A stretch of DNA of 64,000 nt from Fluviicola sp. (GTDB taxonomy: Bacteria; Bacteroidota; Bacteroidia; Flavobacteriales_D; Crocinitomicaceae): the NCBI RefSeq assembly GCF_039596395.1, contig NZ_JBCNJT010000001.1, forward strand, positions 124,001-188,000. The letters are read 5' to 3'. Each line of letters starts with the position of its first letter. Position 1 is the stretch's first letter. The position numbers and the translations under genes are program-made. Positions 16,988-27,850 of the stretch are shown piece after piece. The notes beneath the pieces were generated by a model, which saw nothing but the letters and a program-made list of their open reading frames with translations, was not told where the DNA came from and made no database searches.

Positions 16988-18223
16988 ATGAAAAAAATTC
17001 TTCTGGTTTTCTTTTGTTTTTCATTTGTAAATACAATTGTTCATGCTCAGGATTCAATTTCCGTGTTATTTATCGGAAACAGTTATACCTATTACAATGA
17101 TCTTCCGGGTATGGTCAGTACGCTTGCAGGCAGTTTGGGAAAAGAGATTACGGTTGATTCTAAAACGAACGGCGGCTATACGTTTCAAAACCATACGAAT
17201 GATCCGTTGACCTATACAAAAATCCATTCCAAACCCTGGGATGTGGTAGTGATCCAGGGACAAAGCCAGGAACCGAGTTTTTCCGATGCCCAGGTGAATG
17301 CTCAGACCTTACCTTATGCCCTGAAGCTGTCGGATAGTATTTGGGCGAATAATTTCTGCAGCAATGTGATGTATTATATGACCTGGGGAAGGCAGAACGG
17401 CGATCCGCAATGGTCGGAAATCAATACGTTTGATAAAATGAATACGCGTTTGTATAATGCATATATGCGCCTAGCCGATTCCAGTGATCGTGCAATGATT
17501 TCTCCCGTGGGAAGGGTTTGGGCATATGTCCGGCAAAATCATCCGTCGATTAATTTATACAATGCAGATCAGTCGCATCCATCTGCTGAAGGAACTTATT
17601 TAGCTGCCTGTACTTTTTATGCGGCCCTTTTCAGGCAAAGTCCGGTTGGATCTGTATATTATGGAGGATTGCCTGCTGCAACGGCCGGGATTTTGCAAAA
17701 TGCCGCCGCAACTGTGGTACTGGATTCCCTGGATCATTTTCACCTGCACCCGGTTAATGAACCGACACAAGCTTATTTCTCGATGATACAGAACGGATCG
17801 ACCATTGAATTGGCCAACGAAAGCTCACGGGCCACGGCTTATTCCTGGAATTTTGGTGACAACCAGGGAGCTTCCACCGAAGATGCCGAGCACACATTCG
17901 ATTCAGACGGGACATATACCGTTCAGTTGATTGCTTCTTCGGTTTGCAATTCAGATACTTTTTCGATTCAGGTGCAGGTAGGTCCTCTGGAATTGACGGA
18001 TGCAATTTTTGATCAATTAACGATAAAAACCGGTGAAAAGTTTATCGAATTGAATAGTGAAGAAACTGAGTTTTTTATCCGGATTTTCAGTGTCGACGGA
18101 AAATTGCTTACTGAGAAAAAGTTGCAAAATGGGAATCCGGTAATGATGCCCAGAACGGGCCAGGTTCAAATTGTTCAATTCACCGATTCCAGAGGGCTTA
18201 CGAAGGTTGTTCGTCTCTTTTGA
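16988..18223 (+). CDS. Secreted SGNH-like hydrolase with PKD and T9SS-like tail
   Basis: 411 aa, signal peptide MKKILLVFFCFSFVNTIVHAQ. The first domain opens with SVLFIGNSYTYYNDLPGMV, the GNSYT motif of DUF4886/SGNH hydrolases with the nucleophile serine; VVVIQGQSQEPSF and DQSHPSAEGTYLAAC (catalytic Asp-His) complete it. A PKD domain follows (AYSWNFGDNQGASTEDAEHTF ... GTYTVQLIA). The final ~70 residues (EKFIELNSEETEFFIRIFSVDGKLLTEKKL ... QIVQFTDSRGLTKVVRLF) resemble a divergent T9SS sorting domain. Likely an exported esterase; the substrate is not evident. Confidence 0.8.
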   Translation: MKKILLVFFCFSFVNTIVHAQDSISVLFIGNSYTYYNDLPGMVSTLAGSLGKEITVDSKTNGGYTFQNHTNDPLTYTKIHSKPWDVVVIQGQSQEPSFSDAQVNAQTLPYALKLSDSIWANNFCSNVMYYMTWGRQNGDPQWSEINTFDKMNTRLYNAYMRLADSSDRAMISPVGRVWAYVRQNHPSINLYNADQSHPSAEGTYLAACTFYAALFRQSPVGSVYYGGLPAATAGILQNAAATVVLDSLDHFHLHPVNEPTQAYFSMIQNGSTIELANESSRATAYSWNFGDNQGASTEDAEHTFDSDGTYTVQLIASSVCNSDTFSIQVQVGPLELTDAIFDQLTIKTGEKFIELNSEETEFFIRIFSVDGKLLTEKKLQNGNPVMMPRTGQVQIVQFTDSRGLTKVVRLF

Positions 18224-18622
18224 ACAGATACCTTATTCGTTGAAAGTGCAAGAATATAGTTCATATTGTAAACTATTATTTAACATCTTTGTGAAAAAAC
18301 ATTTTTTTAAAATTGACGTATCAAAATTCAACAAAAAAATCGGAAGGTTAACGTTTTAAGGCTTTTTGAAACGGTGGTTTTTGGCATGTTGATAAATTGT
18401 TTTAAATTATTACGTTAAATAATTAACATCCTTTAACTTTTTGATTTACCCTTGTTTTAAGTCAGTTCACCCTGTTTTTACTTGTATTTAACTATTTATT
18501 AAGTTTCTGTGAAATTTACTAAATCGGTTTATCATATCAAATATTAGCTTGTCAATAGTTGACGCGATTTTGTTTGTAAGCAGGATAGTAACATTTTTGC
18601 AGTGTTACTTAAATTATAGATT
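18224..18622. other. AT-rich 399-bp gap, no gene seen
   Basis: No open frame with coding character, no hairpin of note and no exact TAnnTTTG box. CATTTTTG at 18592-18599, 24 bp before the adhesin start, is one base from the -7 consensus and may be its promoter (weak). Confidence 0.4.
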
Positions 18623-21600
18623 ATGTTGAAAAACAGTACCATGAATTTTTCAAGGCTCCTGATGTGCTTCGCACTTTGGGTCTTTGGTTCGGGGAGTTTG
18701 TTCGGGCAGGTCTCGGGAGTAAAAGCTATTCCTACTGATTACGCTACGATTGCAGACTTTGTCACCGACATCAACACAAACGGCATTGGTGCCGGTGGTG
18801 TTACCTTAAACATTCCTTCGGGTTATACGGAAACGGCACCTGCAGGAGGGTTTACAATTACCGCTACAGGAACTGTAGCAAATCCGATTATCATCCAGGG
18901 AACAGGCGGAGCGCCGCTTCCAATAATTACGGCTTCAGCATCTCATGTTGTGGGTTCGGTGCATGATGCGGTTTTTGAATTGATCGGATCTGATTATGTG
19001 ACGATCGCAGGATTGGACTTGCGGGAAAATGCAGCGAACACTGTTGCAACTGTTGCAAGTAACACAATGACGGAATTCGGTATTGCTATGTTTATGGCAT
19101 CAGCAACGAATGGATCTCAGAATAACTCCTTTATCGGAAACACGATTACCTTAGGAGCAACTTATCAGAATGCGATAGGAATATTCGCAACTTCTTCTTC
19201 TTCCTCTACGAATTCAGCATTGATTCCAACAGCTGTTTCAGGAACAAACTCAAACAACAAGGTTTATGGAAATACCATTTCCAGCGTAGCTTATGGGGTT
19301 TATTTTATTTGTGAACCTATTACAGCAACTCTTTTCGAGACAGGTAACGATATCGGTGGTAGCTCAGCTGCAACGGGTAATACGATCACGTTTGGAAACA
19401 ACACTGCAGGAGATTTAGGATTTACGCGTTTTTCCGGAGCTCAGGCTATAGGTATCAATTTCCGTAATGGACATGGTAATTCTACGCGTTTTAACACTGT
19501 AACGACAAATTCAGGTCTGACACGCGCTATTTTTGGTTATAACCAAAATGCGGCTGCTACAGGAGTTACGTATACATCAACTGTAAGTAACAATACATTT
19601 AACCTTACGACTGTTGGTACAACAGCGGTGACAGGTCTTGACTTCGGTTCTGGTTTAAGTACCGGAACAATAGTCGCAAGCAACAACAGCATTACGATCA
19701 ATCAGAACGTTTCTGCGGCGGCTTCTGCTAATATTACTGCTATCCGTGCAAGTTATACTTCTGCTACAAGTACGATCTCAACGAATACGATCACTATCAA
19801 TCAAAGTACTTCCGCAGGATCTTTAACAAGTACTTTGTTGGGGGTGAATGCTGCCGGAGCCGGTACAACTGTAAATGTTACCGGTAACACGATTAACGTA
19901 AACCAGGCTGCTCCAACCGGAACGGGAAGTTACGGAAGCGGTGATATTACATACATTGATGTAAATGCTGCATCGGGAACAATCAACGTAACCGGGAATA
20001 CGCTAAATAACTCAGGTTTGAATGTGCGTACAACTGGTGTTGTTAAAGGAGTTAATCAGGATGCAACCGTTACGGCATTGTTTAACGTGAAATCCAATAC
20101 CATCAATGTAAACAGAACTGCAGCGGGAACAAGCTACTTTGCTTTTACATCAACTTCTCCTTCTGAAGTTGCAGATACCATTTCATTAAATAACATTACG
20201 TTTACCGGTATCACAGGGTCTTCCACTGTTACTGCTATTCAGTCTTATGGTGGTCCGTCTGCAGGTGGAACAAAAAACATTAACAACAACACAATCGTCA
20301 TTAATGGTGCATCAACTGCAACCGTTACCGGAATTGGTATCGGATATGCCACCAACAGTAATGTCAAAGGGAATAACATTACAATTACTTCCGGAGCTTC
20401 TGTAAACGGTATTTTGTCGAATACGGGTGCAGCGATCATTAATTACTTAAACAATACAATCGGTCTGACTTCTTCGGGTACAGGTTCCACACTTTCCGGA
20501 ATTAATATCCAGGTTGGAAGTACGGGGACGTTGAATTCAAATGTCATCCACATTGCTTCTACAGCAGGGGGTACATCAACACCTGTGATTAACGGGATGT
20601 TGCTTGCTACAGGTACGAATACCGTTAGAAATAATGAGTTTTCTGCTTTGACTACCGTGGCAGGAACCGGAGCGGTAGCAATCAATGGAGTAAACGCTAC
20701 AGGTGGTACATCTTTGAATTTATCCAATAATAAATTCTTCAATCTTCAGAATTTGAGTTCTGCAGGATTAGTAAGTGGTGTATTAATTGCCGGTGGAACT
20801 TCTACGACTATTGCGAATAACCTGATTAGTGGTTTAACAGCACCGAATGCTTCTGTTGCAGATGCGATCAGAGGAATTAACATTACTTCTTCAACATCAT
20901 CTTCCGGTATAAACGTATATTACAATACCATTTATCTGAATGCGACTTCTGCCGGAACTAACTTCGGTACAACAGGAATTTTCCATACAGTAAGCGGAAC
21001 AGCAACTACAGCGGCTCTTGATATGAGAAATAACATCATCATCAATGAGTCTGGCCATAACGGAACCGGTTTAACTGTTGCATACAGAAGATCCGGAACC
21101 GGATTTGCAAATTATGCATCTACTTCAAACCGTAACATGCTTTATGCGGGAGTTGCTTCAGCAGCGAATTTGATTTTCACAGACGGTACTACGCCGCAAC
21201 AAACCATTTTAGGTTACCAGGGAGTAGTAGCACCACGTGATGTGAATTCTTTCGGTGGCGAATCTCCTTTTGCAGCTTCCGGGTACGGAACAGCAGGTAA
21301 CTTCTTTATCAGCTTAACCGGTTCAAGTTCTGATTTTCTTCGTCCTGTTGCCGGTATCACAACGCAGGTTGAGAGTGGTGCAGCAACTATTTCTGGTATT
21401 ACTACTGATTACACAGGAGCAACCAGACCAAGTAGTCCTGACCTTGGGGCTTATGAATTTACGGGAGTTACACCAACACCTGTTATTACTTTGAATTCGG
21501 TTACACCTCCGACAACAGCTCAGTGTACGGCTTCTGCTCGTGTAGTATCGGTGAACATAACAACTGCTTCAGGAACTATTACCGGAGCTAATGTTACTTA

Positions 21601-24600
21601 TACGCTTAACGGTGCAGCACAAAGTCCAATTGCGATGACTAATGTTAGCGGATCAACCTGGACAGCTACCATTCCGGCGGCGGTTCCGGCCAATGCTACT
21701 ATTGCATGGGGAGTTGTGGCTACAAATTCCGTTGGATTGAACGGATCTTATATCGGAACAACTTATTCGGATGAGCCTTTGTTGGGTGCTACGGCAAGTG
21801 CTTCGGCATCTTCAACTACGGTTTGTGCTTCTTCGCCAACAACTCTAACTGCTACTCTGATTAAACCAGGGACAGTTGTTACAGGAACCGGTTCGGGAAC
21901 TTCGTCATCAGCAGGGATTTCTCCTTTTTATCACGGATATGGAGGTGTGAAAACACAGTATATCTACCGTGCGTCTGAATTGACTGCAATGGGGCTTGTA
22001 GCTGGAAACATTACTGCATTATCCCTGAATATTACAAGTTTGGGAACTACTCCGATGAATTCGTTCTCAATCAATATGGGACATACCGCTCAGAATGCTG
22101 CTGTAACTAATACTGCAATCGTAAGCGGACTTACCCAGGTTTATTCAAATGCTGCTCAGGCATTAGTGGCAGGAACAAATACTTATACGTTCTCCACTCC
22201 ATTTAACTGGGATGGTGTATCGAATGTTGTTATTTCGATTACTTATACAAATGTCAATACAGGAGGAACAAGTTCAACGGTAACAACTGATCCGGCTGTT
22301 GCATTTACTTCTTCCCTGGCGATTTATGCTGATAATGCTTCTGCAGCTTGTTTGTTGCCTGCGGTATCTTCAGGTCAGGCTTGTATGGGAACCAATTCCA
22401 ATACAACAACAAGTACGCGTCCTACCTTTACACTTACAGGTAATAAAATTCAGACAATTAGTTCTGTTTCCTGGTCGGATGGAGTTGCTACTGTTGGAAC
22501 GACAAACCCATTGTCTGTTTCTCCAACTGCAACTACAACTTATACAGCAACAATTACAGCTGCGGGTTGTATCTTTTCACCTGCTCCAACAGTATCAGTT
22601 ACTGTAAATCCTCTTCCTGCTGCACCGACAGCAACAAACAGTGCACAATGTGGTGTTCAGGTTCCTACTGCGAGTGTAAGCTCTACAAGTGGTTTGCCAA
22701 CTCCAACATTTAAGTGGTATGCTGCTTCTACAGGAGGGTCAGCTTTGCAGACAAGTACTTCAACGACGTATACTTCTACGGTTGCTGCAACAACTACATT
22801 CTATGTAAGCGAATTGAATACAACTACAGGTTGTGAAAGTACAAGAACGCCGGTTACGGTAAACGTATCTACTCCGGATCAGGTTTCTTTGACTCCATCT
22901 GTTTCTGCTATCTGTTTGGGTGGTTCATTTACATTGACTGCTGCTAACATCAGCGGAACACCACTCCAAAACTACACTTACTCTACACAAAGTGCAACAG
23001 CAGGAAGTGGTGCTCAAACGCCACTTGCAGGAGCTACTGTTTCTGTAACTCCGACAGCTGCCGGTTCATTTACATATACGGTAAGTGCTGTAGATGGTGG
23101 ATGTGCTGCATCTGCAACGGCAACAGTGGTGGTGAATGCGCTTCCTGCGATTGCCAGTGCAACTGCTACTCCGGCTACAGTTTGTAGCGGAAATACGATT
23201 ACGCTAACAGGAAACATCTCTTCTTCCAATGCAACATCTGCAACCTTAGGTACTTCAACAACTACTGAATTTGGTGGTGGTGTCTACAGAAACGGATACG
23301 GTATTGGTGATTTCAGACATCAGTTGTTGTATACAGCTGCTGAGATGACTGCTGCAGGATTTGCTGCAGGTAGCATTACATCACTTACATTTAATGTGTC
23401 GAGTGCGGGTAGCGGTAGTGCAAATAATTATACGATTAAATTGGCTAACGTTGCAACAGCAGGTCCTTTGACAGGAACTTTTGCAACCGGAACATTTACT
23501 ACTGTATATTCTGCGGCAACTTATACTGCTATTAGTGGTAATAATACACATACGTTCTCTACACCATTTGTATGGGATGGAACATCTAATATCTTAGTGG
23601 ATATTTGTTACAACATTTCAGTAACAGGTAGTTCTTCTACACTTTCTGCAACAACACCGTCTGTGGTTTCAAACGCGAATTTATTGGGTAGTGCGGGTGC
23701 ATGTTCTGCAACAGGCGGTGGAACAACTTATGCAAACCGTCCGTTGATTGCGTTTACTATGAACTACAATTCCAACTATAACTGGTTGTGGTCACCGGGA
23801 ACAGGTTTAAATACTCCGGTTGCAACTACTTCTATTACAAATACAAGTGGTTCTGCAATGAACCAGGCGTTTACTGTCACTGTAACGAATCCGGCAACGG
23901 GTTGTTCGGCTACGTCAACAACACCGGCTGTAACGATTAACCCTGCGCCGGCTGCACCGGTAGCTAACAACGCTACTCAGTGTGGAACAGGGAATACAAC
24001 GGTATCGGTTACCGGAAGCGGAACCCCTGGAAATACGTTCTCATGGTACCTTGTTCCTACAGGTGGTACGGCTATTTCGGGTCAAACAGGATCTTCCCTG
24101 AGTGCATATTCGATTTCAGCAACAACTACATTCTATGTTTCTGAAAGTAACGGAACGTGCTCGGGTACGAGAACTGCCGTAACAGCAACTGTTACAACTC
24201 CGCCTGCAATTAGCGTTTCAGGTACTGCAACAATCTGTAACGGAGGTTCAACGGCATTAACTGCTTCAAGTACGAACGATCCGAACTATACTTACACCTG
24301 GTCTGGTGGTTTGGGAACAGGAGCTACTGTAACGGCTTCTCCAACGGCTAACACCACTTACACGGTTACCGCAACAGACGCTAGTGGCGGAGCTAATAAC
24401 GGATGTGTTACTACAGCAACTTATGCAATTGTTGTGAACCCTGTTCCGACTTCTGTGGTTGCAAGTGTAAATGATGCTTCTATCTGTAACGGTGAAACAG
24501 TTAACTTAAGCAGTTCGGCAACATCCAATTCTGCAAACGTTCCGGTTACGGCTCTTACGCAGAACTTTAACTCCGGATTCGGAACATGGGCAACTACTGT

Positions 24601-26938
24601 TTCAGGAACTGCTCCTGCAACAGCTGGGTTTGTTATTCAAACACCTCCATATTCTTACACTACTTATTTCTCTAATTTCGCTACTGCAAACGGTGGTGGT
24701 TTTGCTATGTCGAATGCAGATTTGACCGGTTCGGGGAATAAAGTAAGAACAACGTTGGTTTCTCCTTCGTTCAGTACGGTTGGATTAACCAGTGCGAACC
24801 TTACATTTGAGAACCTTTACCAGAAATGGAGTTCAGGAGATAGTCTTGTGCGTCTTGAAATCTCTACTAACGGAGGTTCAACCTGGGCAACTCTAAAAGA
24901 TTATCTGACACTTGGAAATCAGGGAGTAAATACTTCCAATGCTCAGGTTCCTGCAAATGAGAATATTTCATTGGCATCTTACCTGAATCAGGCGAATTTG
25001 AAGATCCGATTCAATTATGTGACAACCTACGGTTACTACTGGGTTATCGATAACGTGGTTGTGTCAGGATTGCAGCCGGCTGCTCCAACTTACAGCTGGA
25101 CATCTTCTCCTGCCGGGTTTACTTCTACGGCTCAGAACCCAACCGGTGTGGCTCCAACTGTGAGTACTAATTACACGGTTACGGTGTCAAATAGCTACGG
25201 TTGTTCGGCTTCAAGCTCTGTTGCTGTTACCGTAAACCAACCGACAAGTGCAACGGTTGCCCAAACAGCTTGTGACACGTATACATGGCCGATCAACGGA
25301 GCTACGTATACGACTTCAGGTACACATACGGCAACAATTATGAACGCTGCAGGTTGTGACTCAGTAATTACTTTGAACCTGACTATCAAGAACAGTACAT
25401 CTGCAACAGTTACCCAAACAGCTTGTGACACGTATACATGGCCGATCAACGGAGCTACGTATACGACTTCAGGTACACATACAGCAACTATTCCGAACGC
25501 TGCAGGTTGTGATTCAGTGATTACTTTGAACCTGACAATTAATAACAGTACATCTGCAACGGTTAACCAGTCGGCTTGTAGCAGCTATACCTGGCCAATT
25601 AACGGTCAAACGTATACTACTTCAGGTACGCATACAGCAACAATTACGAATGCTGCCGGTTGTGATTCAGTGATTACCTTGAACCTGACAATAAACAACC
25701 CGACTACAGGAACGGATGTTCAGTCAGCATGTGGTTCTTATACCTGGATTGACGGTGTAACTTATACTGCATCCAACAACACGGCAACATTTACTATTGC
25801 AGGTGGTAACTCCAATGGTTGTGACTCGATTGTTACGTTGAACTTGACAATTAACAACGCTACAACCGGAACGGATGTTCAAACGGCGTGTGTTTCCTAC
25901 ACATGGATTGATGGAGTAACCTATACTTCTTCCAATAACACGGCAACGTTTACAATCGTAGGTGGTAACTCCAATGGTTGTGACTCTGTTGTTACTTTGG
26001 ATCTTACCATCCTTCAGCCTGCAACATCATCTGTTACCATAACGGAATGTACTTCGTATACCTGGGCTGAGAACGGAATTACTTATACAACTTCCGGTGC
26101 CTACACGGCTACATTGCCAAATGCAGCTGCAAATGGTTGTGATTCGATCATTACATTGAATTTAACGATTATCCAGCCTACGACATCTTCTGTTTCTGCA
26201 ACGGCATGTTCTTCTTATACATGGGCACAAAACGGAATGACGTATACTGCTTCAGGTGCGTACACGGATACGATCCCGAATGCTTCGGGTTGTGATTCAG
26301 TGATTACATTGAACCTGACGATCAATACTCCGACATCTTCTGTGTTCACCGTTTCAACATGTAGCCCTTCTTATACGTGGGCACAGAACGGAATGACTTA
26401 CACTGCTTCCGGTATGTATAACGATACAATTACCAATGCTGCAGGATGTGATTCGGTGGTGACTTTGAACCTGACAATTACAACGTTTGTTGCAACGGCT
26501 ACAGATAACGGTAATGCGACTGCTACGGCTTCTGCAGGTACAACTTACCAGTGGATCAACTGTACAACAAATACACCGATTGCGGGTGCAACAGCACAAA
26601 CTTTTGCTGCAACGGCAAACGGTTCGTATGCAGTAATCGTATCAAACGGAACTTGTTCGGATACATCGAACTGTGTGAACATTACAAATGTTGGAATCAA
26701 GGAACATGCAATCTCTACGATTGAAGTTCATCCGAACCCGACTCACGATGTAGTATTCGTGACCATGGACGCTTCTTCAGCTGTTGTTGAAGTAATGGAT
26801 GCTCAAGGAAAATTGGTTCAGACAACTCAGATTAAGTCCGGAGATCAAATTAATCTTAGCGCTTACGAAAGAGGTGTTTACACATTGAGAATTAAAACAG
26901 ATTCAGGTACTTCCATCGAAAGAATCGTGAAGAACTAA
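18623..26938 (+). CDS. Giant T9SS-secreted adhesin with beta-helix and repeat regions
   Basis: 2771 aa. Signal: MNFSRLLMCFALWVFGSGSLFGQ; an ATG six codons upstream is also in frame. Residues ~30-950 are a Thr/Asn-rich parallel beta-helix (repeats such as GNTITLG, NNSITINQN, NVTGNTINVNQ). Two homologous domains follow (around AGISPFYHGYGGVKTQYIYRA and GGVYRNGYGIGDFRHQLLYTA, each ending FSTPFxWDG), separated by Ig-like modules (VTVNPLPAAPTA, VTINPAPAAPVA). Residues 2207-2620 hold eight ~50-aa repeats. The C-terminus is a T9SS type A sorting domain (HPNPTHDVVFVTMDAS ... GVYTLRIKTDSGTSIERIVKN). Expected at the cell surface; a role in adhesion or gliding is inferred from architecture. Confidence 0.9.
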   Translation: MLKNSTMNFSRLLMCFALWVFGSGSLFGQVSGVKAIPTDYATIADFVTDINTNGIGAGGVTLNIPSGYTETAPAGGFTITATGTVANPIIIQGTGGAPLPIITASASHVVGSVHDAVFELIGSDYVTIAGLDLRENAANTVATVASNTMTEFGIAMFMASATNGSQNNSFIGNTITLGATYQNAIGIFATSSSSSTNSALIPTAVSGTNSNNKVYGNTISSVAYGVYFICEPITATLFETGNDIGGSSAATGNTITFGNNTAGDLGFTRFSGAQAIGINFRNGHGNSTRFNTVTTNSGLTRAIFGYNQNAAATGVTYTSTVSNNTFNLTTVGTTAVTGLDFGSGLSTGTIVASNNSITINQNVSAAASANITAIRASYTSATSTISTNTITINQSTSAGSLTSTLLGVNAAGAGTTVNVTGNTINVNQAAPTGTGSYGSGDITYIDVNAASGTINVTGNTLNNSGLNVRTTGVVKGVNQDATVTALFNVKSNTINVNRTAAGTSYFAFTSTSPSEVADTISLNNITFTGITGSSTVTAIQSYGGPSAGGTKNINNNTIVINGASTATVTGIGIGYATNSNVKGNNITITSGASVNGILSNTGAAIINYLNNTIGLTSSGTGSTLSGINIQVGSTGTLNSNVIHIASTAGGTSTPVINGMLLATGTNTVRNNEFSALTTVAGTGAVAINGVNATGGTSLNLSNNKFFNLQNLSSAGLVSGVLIAGGTSTTIANNLISGLTAPNASVADAIRGINITSSTSSSGINVYYNTIYLNATSAGTNFGTTGIFHTVSGTATTAALDMRNNIIINESGHNGTGLTVAYRRSGTGFANYASTSNRNMLYAGVASAANLIFTDGTTPQQTILGYQGVVAPRDVNSFGGESPFAASGYGTAGNFFISLTGSSSDFLRPVAGITTQVESGAATISGITTDYTGATRPSSPDLGAYEFTGVTPTPVITLNSVTPPTTAQCTASARVVSVNITTASGTITGANVTYTLNGAAQSPIAMTNVSGSTWTATIPAAVPANATIAWGVVATNSVGLNGSYIGTTYSDEPLLGATASASASSTTVCASSPTTLTATLIKPGTVVTGTGSGTSSSAGISPFYHGYGGVKTQYIYRASELTAMGLVAGNITALSLNITSLGTTPMNSFSINMGHTAQNAAVTNTAIVSGLTQVYSNAAQALVAGTNTYTFSTPFNWDGVSNVVISITYTNVNTGGTSSTVTTDPAVAFTSSLAIYADNASAACLLPAVSSGQACMGTNSNTTTSTRPTFTLTGNKIQTISSVSWSDGVATVGTTNPLSVSPTATTTYTATITAAGCIFSPAPTVSVTVNPLPAAPTATNSAQCGVQVPTASVSSTSGLPTPTFKWYAASTGGSALQTSTSTTYTSTVAATTTFYVSELNTTTGCESTRTPVTVNVSTPDQVSLTPSVSAICLGGSFTLTAANISGTPLQNYTYSTQSATAGSGAQTPLAGATVSVTPTAAGSFTYTVSAVDGGCAASATATVVVNALPAIASATATPATVCSGNTITLTGNISSSNATSATLGTSTTTEFGGGVYRNGYGIGDFRHQLLYTAAEMTAAGFAAGSITSLTFNVSSAGSGSANNYTIKLANVATAGPLTGTFATGTFTTVYSAATYTAISGNNTHTFSTPFVWDGTSNILVDICYNISVTGSSSTLSATTPSVVSNANLLGSAGACSATGGGTTYANRPLIAFTMNYNSNYNWLWSPGTGLNTPVATTSITNTSGSAMNQAFTVTVTNPATGCSATSTTPAVTINPAPAAPVANNATQCGTGNTTVSVTGSGTPGNTFSWYLVPTGGTAISGQTGSSLSAYSISATTTFYVSESNGTCSGTRTAVTATVTTPPAISVSGTATICNGGSTALTASSTNDPNYTYTWSGGLGTGATVTASPTANTTYTVTATDASGGANNGCVTTATYAIVVNPVPTSVVASVNDASICNGETVNLSSSATSNSANVPVTALTQNFNSGFGTWATTVSGTAPATAGFVIQTPPYSYTTYFSNFATANGGGFAMSNADLTGSGNKVRTTLVSPSFSTVGLTSANLTFENLYQKWSSGDSLVRLEISTNGGSTWATLKDYLTLGNQGVNTSNAQVPANENISLASYLNQANLKIRFNYVTTYGYYWVIDNVVVSGLQPAAPTYSWTSSPAGFTSTAQNPTGVAPTVSTNYTVTVSNSYGCSASSSVAVTVNQPTSATVAQTACDTYTWPINGATYTTSGTHTATIMNAAGCDSVITLNLTIKNSTSATVTQTACDTYTWPINGATYTTSGTHTATIPNAAGCDSVITLNLTINNSTSATVNQSACSSYTWPINGQTYTTSGTHTATITNAAGCDSVITLNLTINNPTTGTDVQSACGSYTWIDGVTYTASNNTATFTIAGGNSNGCDSIVTLNLTINNATTGTDVQTACVSYTWIDGVTYTSSNNTATFTIVGGNSNGCDSVVTLDLTILQPATSSVTITECTSYTWAENGITYTTSGAYTATLPNAAANGCDSIITLNLTIIQPTTSSVSATACSSYTWAQNGMTYTASGAYTDTIPNASGCDSVITLNLTINTPTSSVFTVSTCSPSYTWAQNGMTYTASGMYNDTITNAAGCDSVVTLNLTITTFVATATDNGNATATASAGTTYQWINCTTNTPIAGATAQTFAATANGSYAVIVSNGTCSDTSNCVNITNVGIKEHAISTIEVHPNPTHDVVFVTMDASSAVVEVMDAQGKLVQTTQIKSGDQINLSAYERGVYTLRIKTDSGTSIERIVKN
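25241..26482 (+). repeat. Eight tandem ~50-residue repeats inside the adhesin
   Basis: Consensus (T)xxACxSYTWxxNGxTYTxSGxYTxTIxNAxGCDSVITLNLTI; each repeat has one early and one late cysteine. Repeats 4 and 5 form a subtype with WIDGVTYT and GGNSNGCDS. The first two share about 70 identical bases at a 153-bp period (25260-25329 and 25413-25482), evidence of recent duplication and a site where copy number could change. Confidence 0.85.
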
Positions 26939-26956
26939 TCAGTCGTTTATTTGAAA

Positions 26957-26991
26957 AGAAAAGCGGTCATTCGAAAGAGTGGCCGCTTTTT
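26957..26991 (+). terminator. Terminator of the adhesin gene
   Basis: AAAAGCGGTCA and TGGCCGCTTTTT form an 11-bp stem with one G-U pair, 20 bp after the stop at 26938. From here to 27178 no gene is seen. Confidence 0.8.
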
Positions 26992-26997
26992 GTTGTT

Positions 26998-27020
26998 GGG
27001 ACGTAGCGTTTTGCGTGCCC
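26998..27020. repeat. Degenerate GGGACG palindrome
   Basis: GGGACGTAGCGTTTTGCGTGCCC is an imperfect inverted repeat resembling the GGTAGGGACGCGA hairpin at 8284-8313. It is best read as a decayed member of the same dispersed family. Confidence 0.35.
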
Positions 27021-27178
27021 AAACAATATTAAAAAAAATAGATATTGAATTTGTATCCATAGAACACATAGTGAATATTCAAGTTTGAAGCTTGAATTGT
27101 TACCTGATTATTATTTGGCAAGTATGGACACATCAAGTTTGATTAATCGTACCTAATATTCAATGAATTTGTTACCAC

Positions 27179-27208
27179 AAAAAAGGGCCGCGATACATCG
27201 CGGCCCTT
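27179..27208 (-). terminator. Terminator of the second yceI gene
   Basis: AAGGGCCGCGAT and ATCGCGGCCCTT, a 12-bp perfect stem around two bases, followed on the minus strand by TTTTTTG. It lies 20 bp after the stop at 27228. Confidence 0.85.
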
Positions 27209-27227
27209 CCTTATCGTTGTTTTTTTC

Positions 27228-27746
27228 TTATGCTTTTACCAATTGGATTTCTCCACGCAATTTTACGTCTTCTCCAACCAATACACCACCTGTTTCCAAA
27301 GCGGAGTTCCAGGTCAAACCGAAATCTTTGCGGTTGATGGATGATTCAAAGCTGAAAGCTGCTTTTTCATTTCCCCATGGATCTTTTCCTTCTCCGTGGA
27401 ATTCGATTTCCAATGGAATACGCTTCGTGATTCCGTGTAATTGGAACTCACCTTCGATCTTGCCTGATTTCAATTCAGGAAGTTCTGCTTTGAAGGTAAT
27501 TTGCGGGTGATTATCCACGTCGAAGAAATCTGCACTCTTCAAGTGTCCGTCACGCTGCTCGTTTCTTGTATTTACGGAAGCTGTATCGATTGTTGCTTCG
27601 ATAACTGCGTTCTTAAAACCGTCTTCTGCTTCAACTGTTGCGTTTACCGCGTCGAAAGTTCCGGTTACTTTTGTAAACATCATGTGTTTTACGCTAAATC
27701 CTACTTCACTGTGAGAAGGGTCAATTGTCCATTTAGTTGTACTCAT
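27228..27746 (-). CDS. YceI-family protein, cytoplasmic form
   Basis: 172 aa, MSTTKWTIDPSHSEVGFSVKHMMFTKVTGTFD. It has the full YceI domain (VNATVEAEDGF, DGHLKSADFFDVDNHPQITFKA, GEFQLHGITKRIPLEIEF, NRKDFGLTWN, LRGEIQLVKA) but no signal peptide, so it acts in the cytoplasm, unlike the YceI at 10123-10668. Such leaderless YceI proteins often go with pirin and nitroreductase genes in Bacteroidota, as here (same strand, 104-bp gap). The precise ligand is unknown. Confidence 0.92.
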   Translation of the reverse strand: MSTTKWTIDPSHSEVGFSVKHMMFTKVTGTFDAVNATVEAEDGFKNAVIEATIDTASVNTRNEQRDGHLKSADFFDVDNHPQITFKAELPELKSGKIEGEFQLHGITKRIPLEIEFHGEGKDPWGNEKAAFSFESSINRKDFGLTWNSALETGGVLVGEDVKLRGEIQLVKA

Positions 27747-27850
27747 TTTGATTGAATTTTAATTATTATTTGTTTGTTTTTAGTTGTTCAAAAGGTTTAA
27801 AAGTTCAAAATGTTAAGTCTTGATATCCTGAAGTCTTAATGTCCTGATGT

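Noticed and set aside
18623-26938. Antisense open frames within the giant adhesin (for example 20245-20439, 20443-20742, 25195-25449, minus strand)
   Set aside because: They mirror the Thr/Ala-rich repeats of the real gene, have no start context or family match, and are explained by low-complexity codons.
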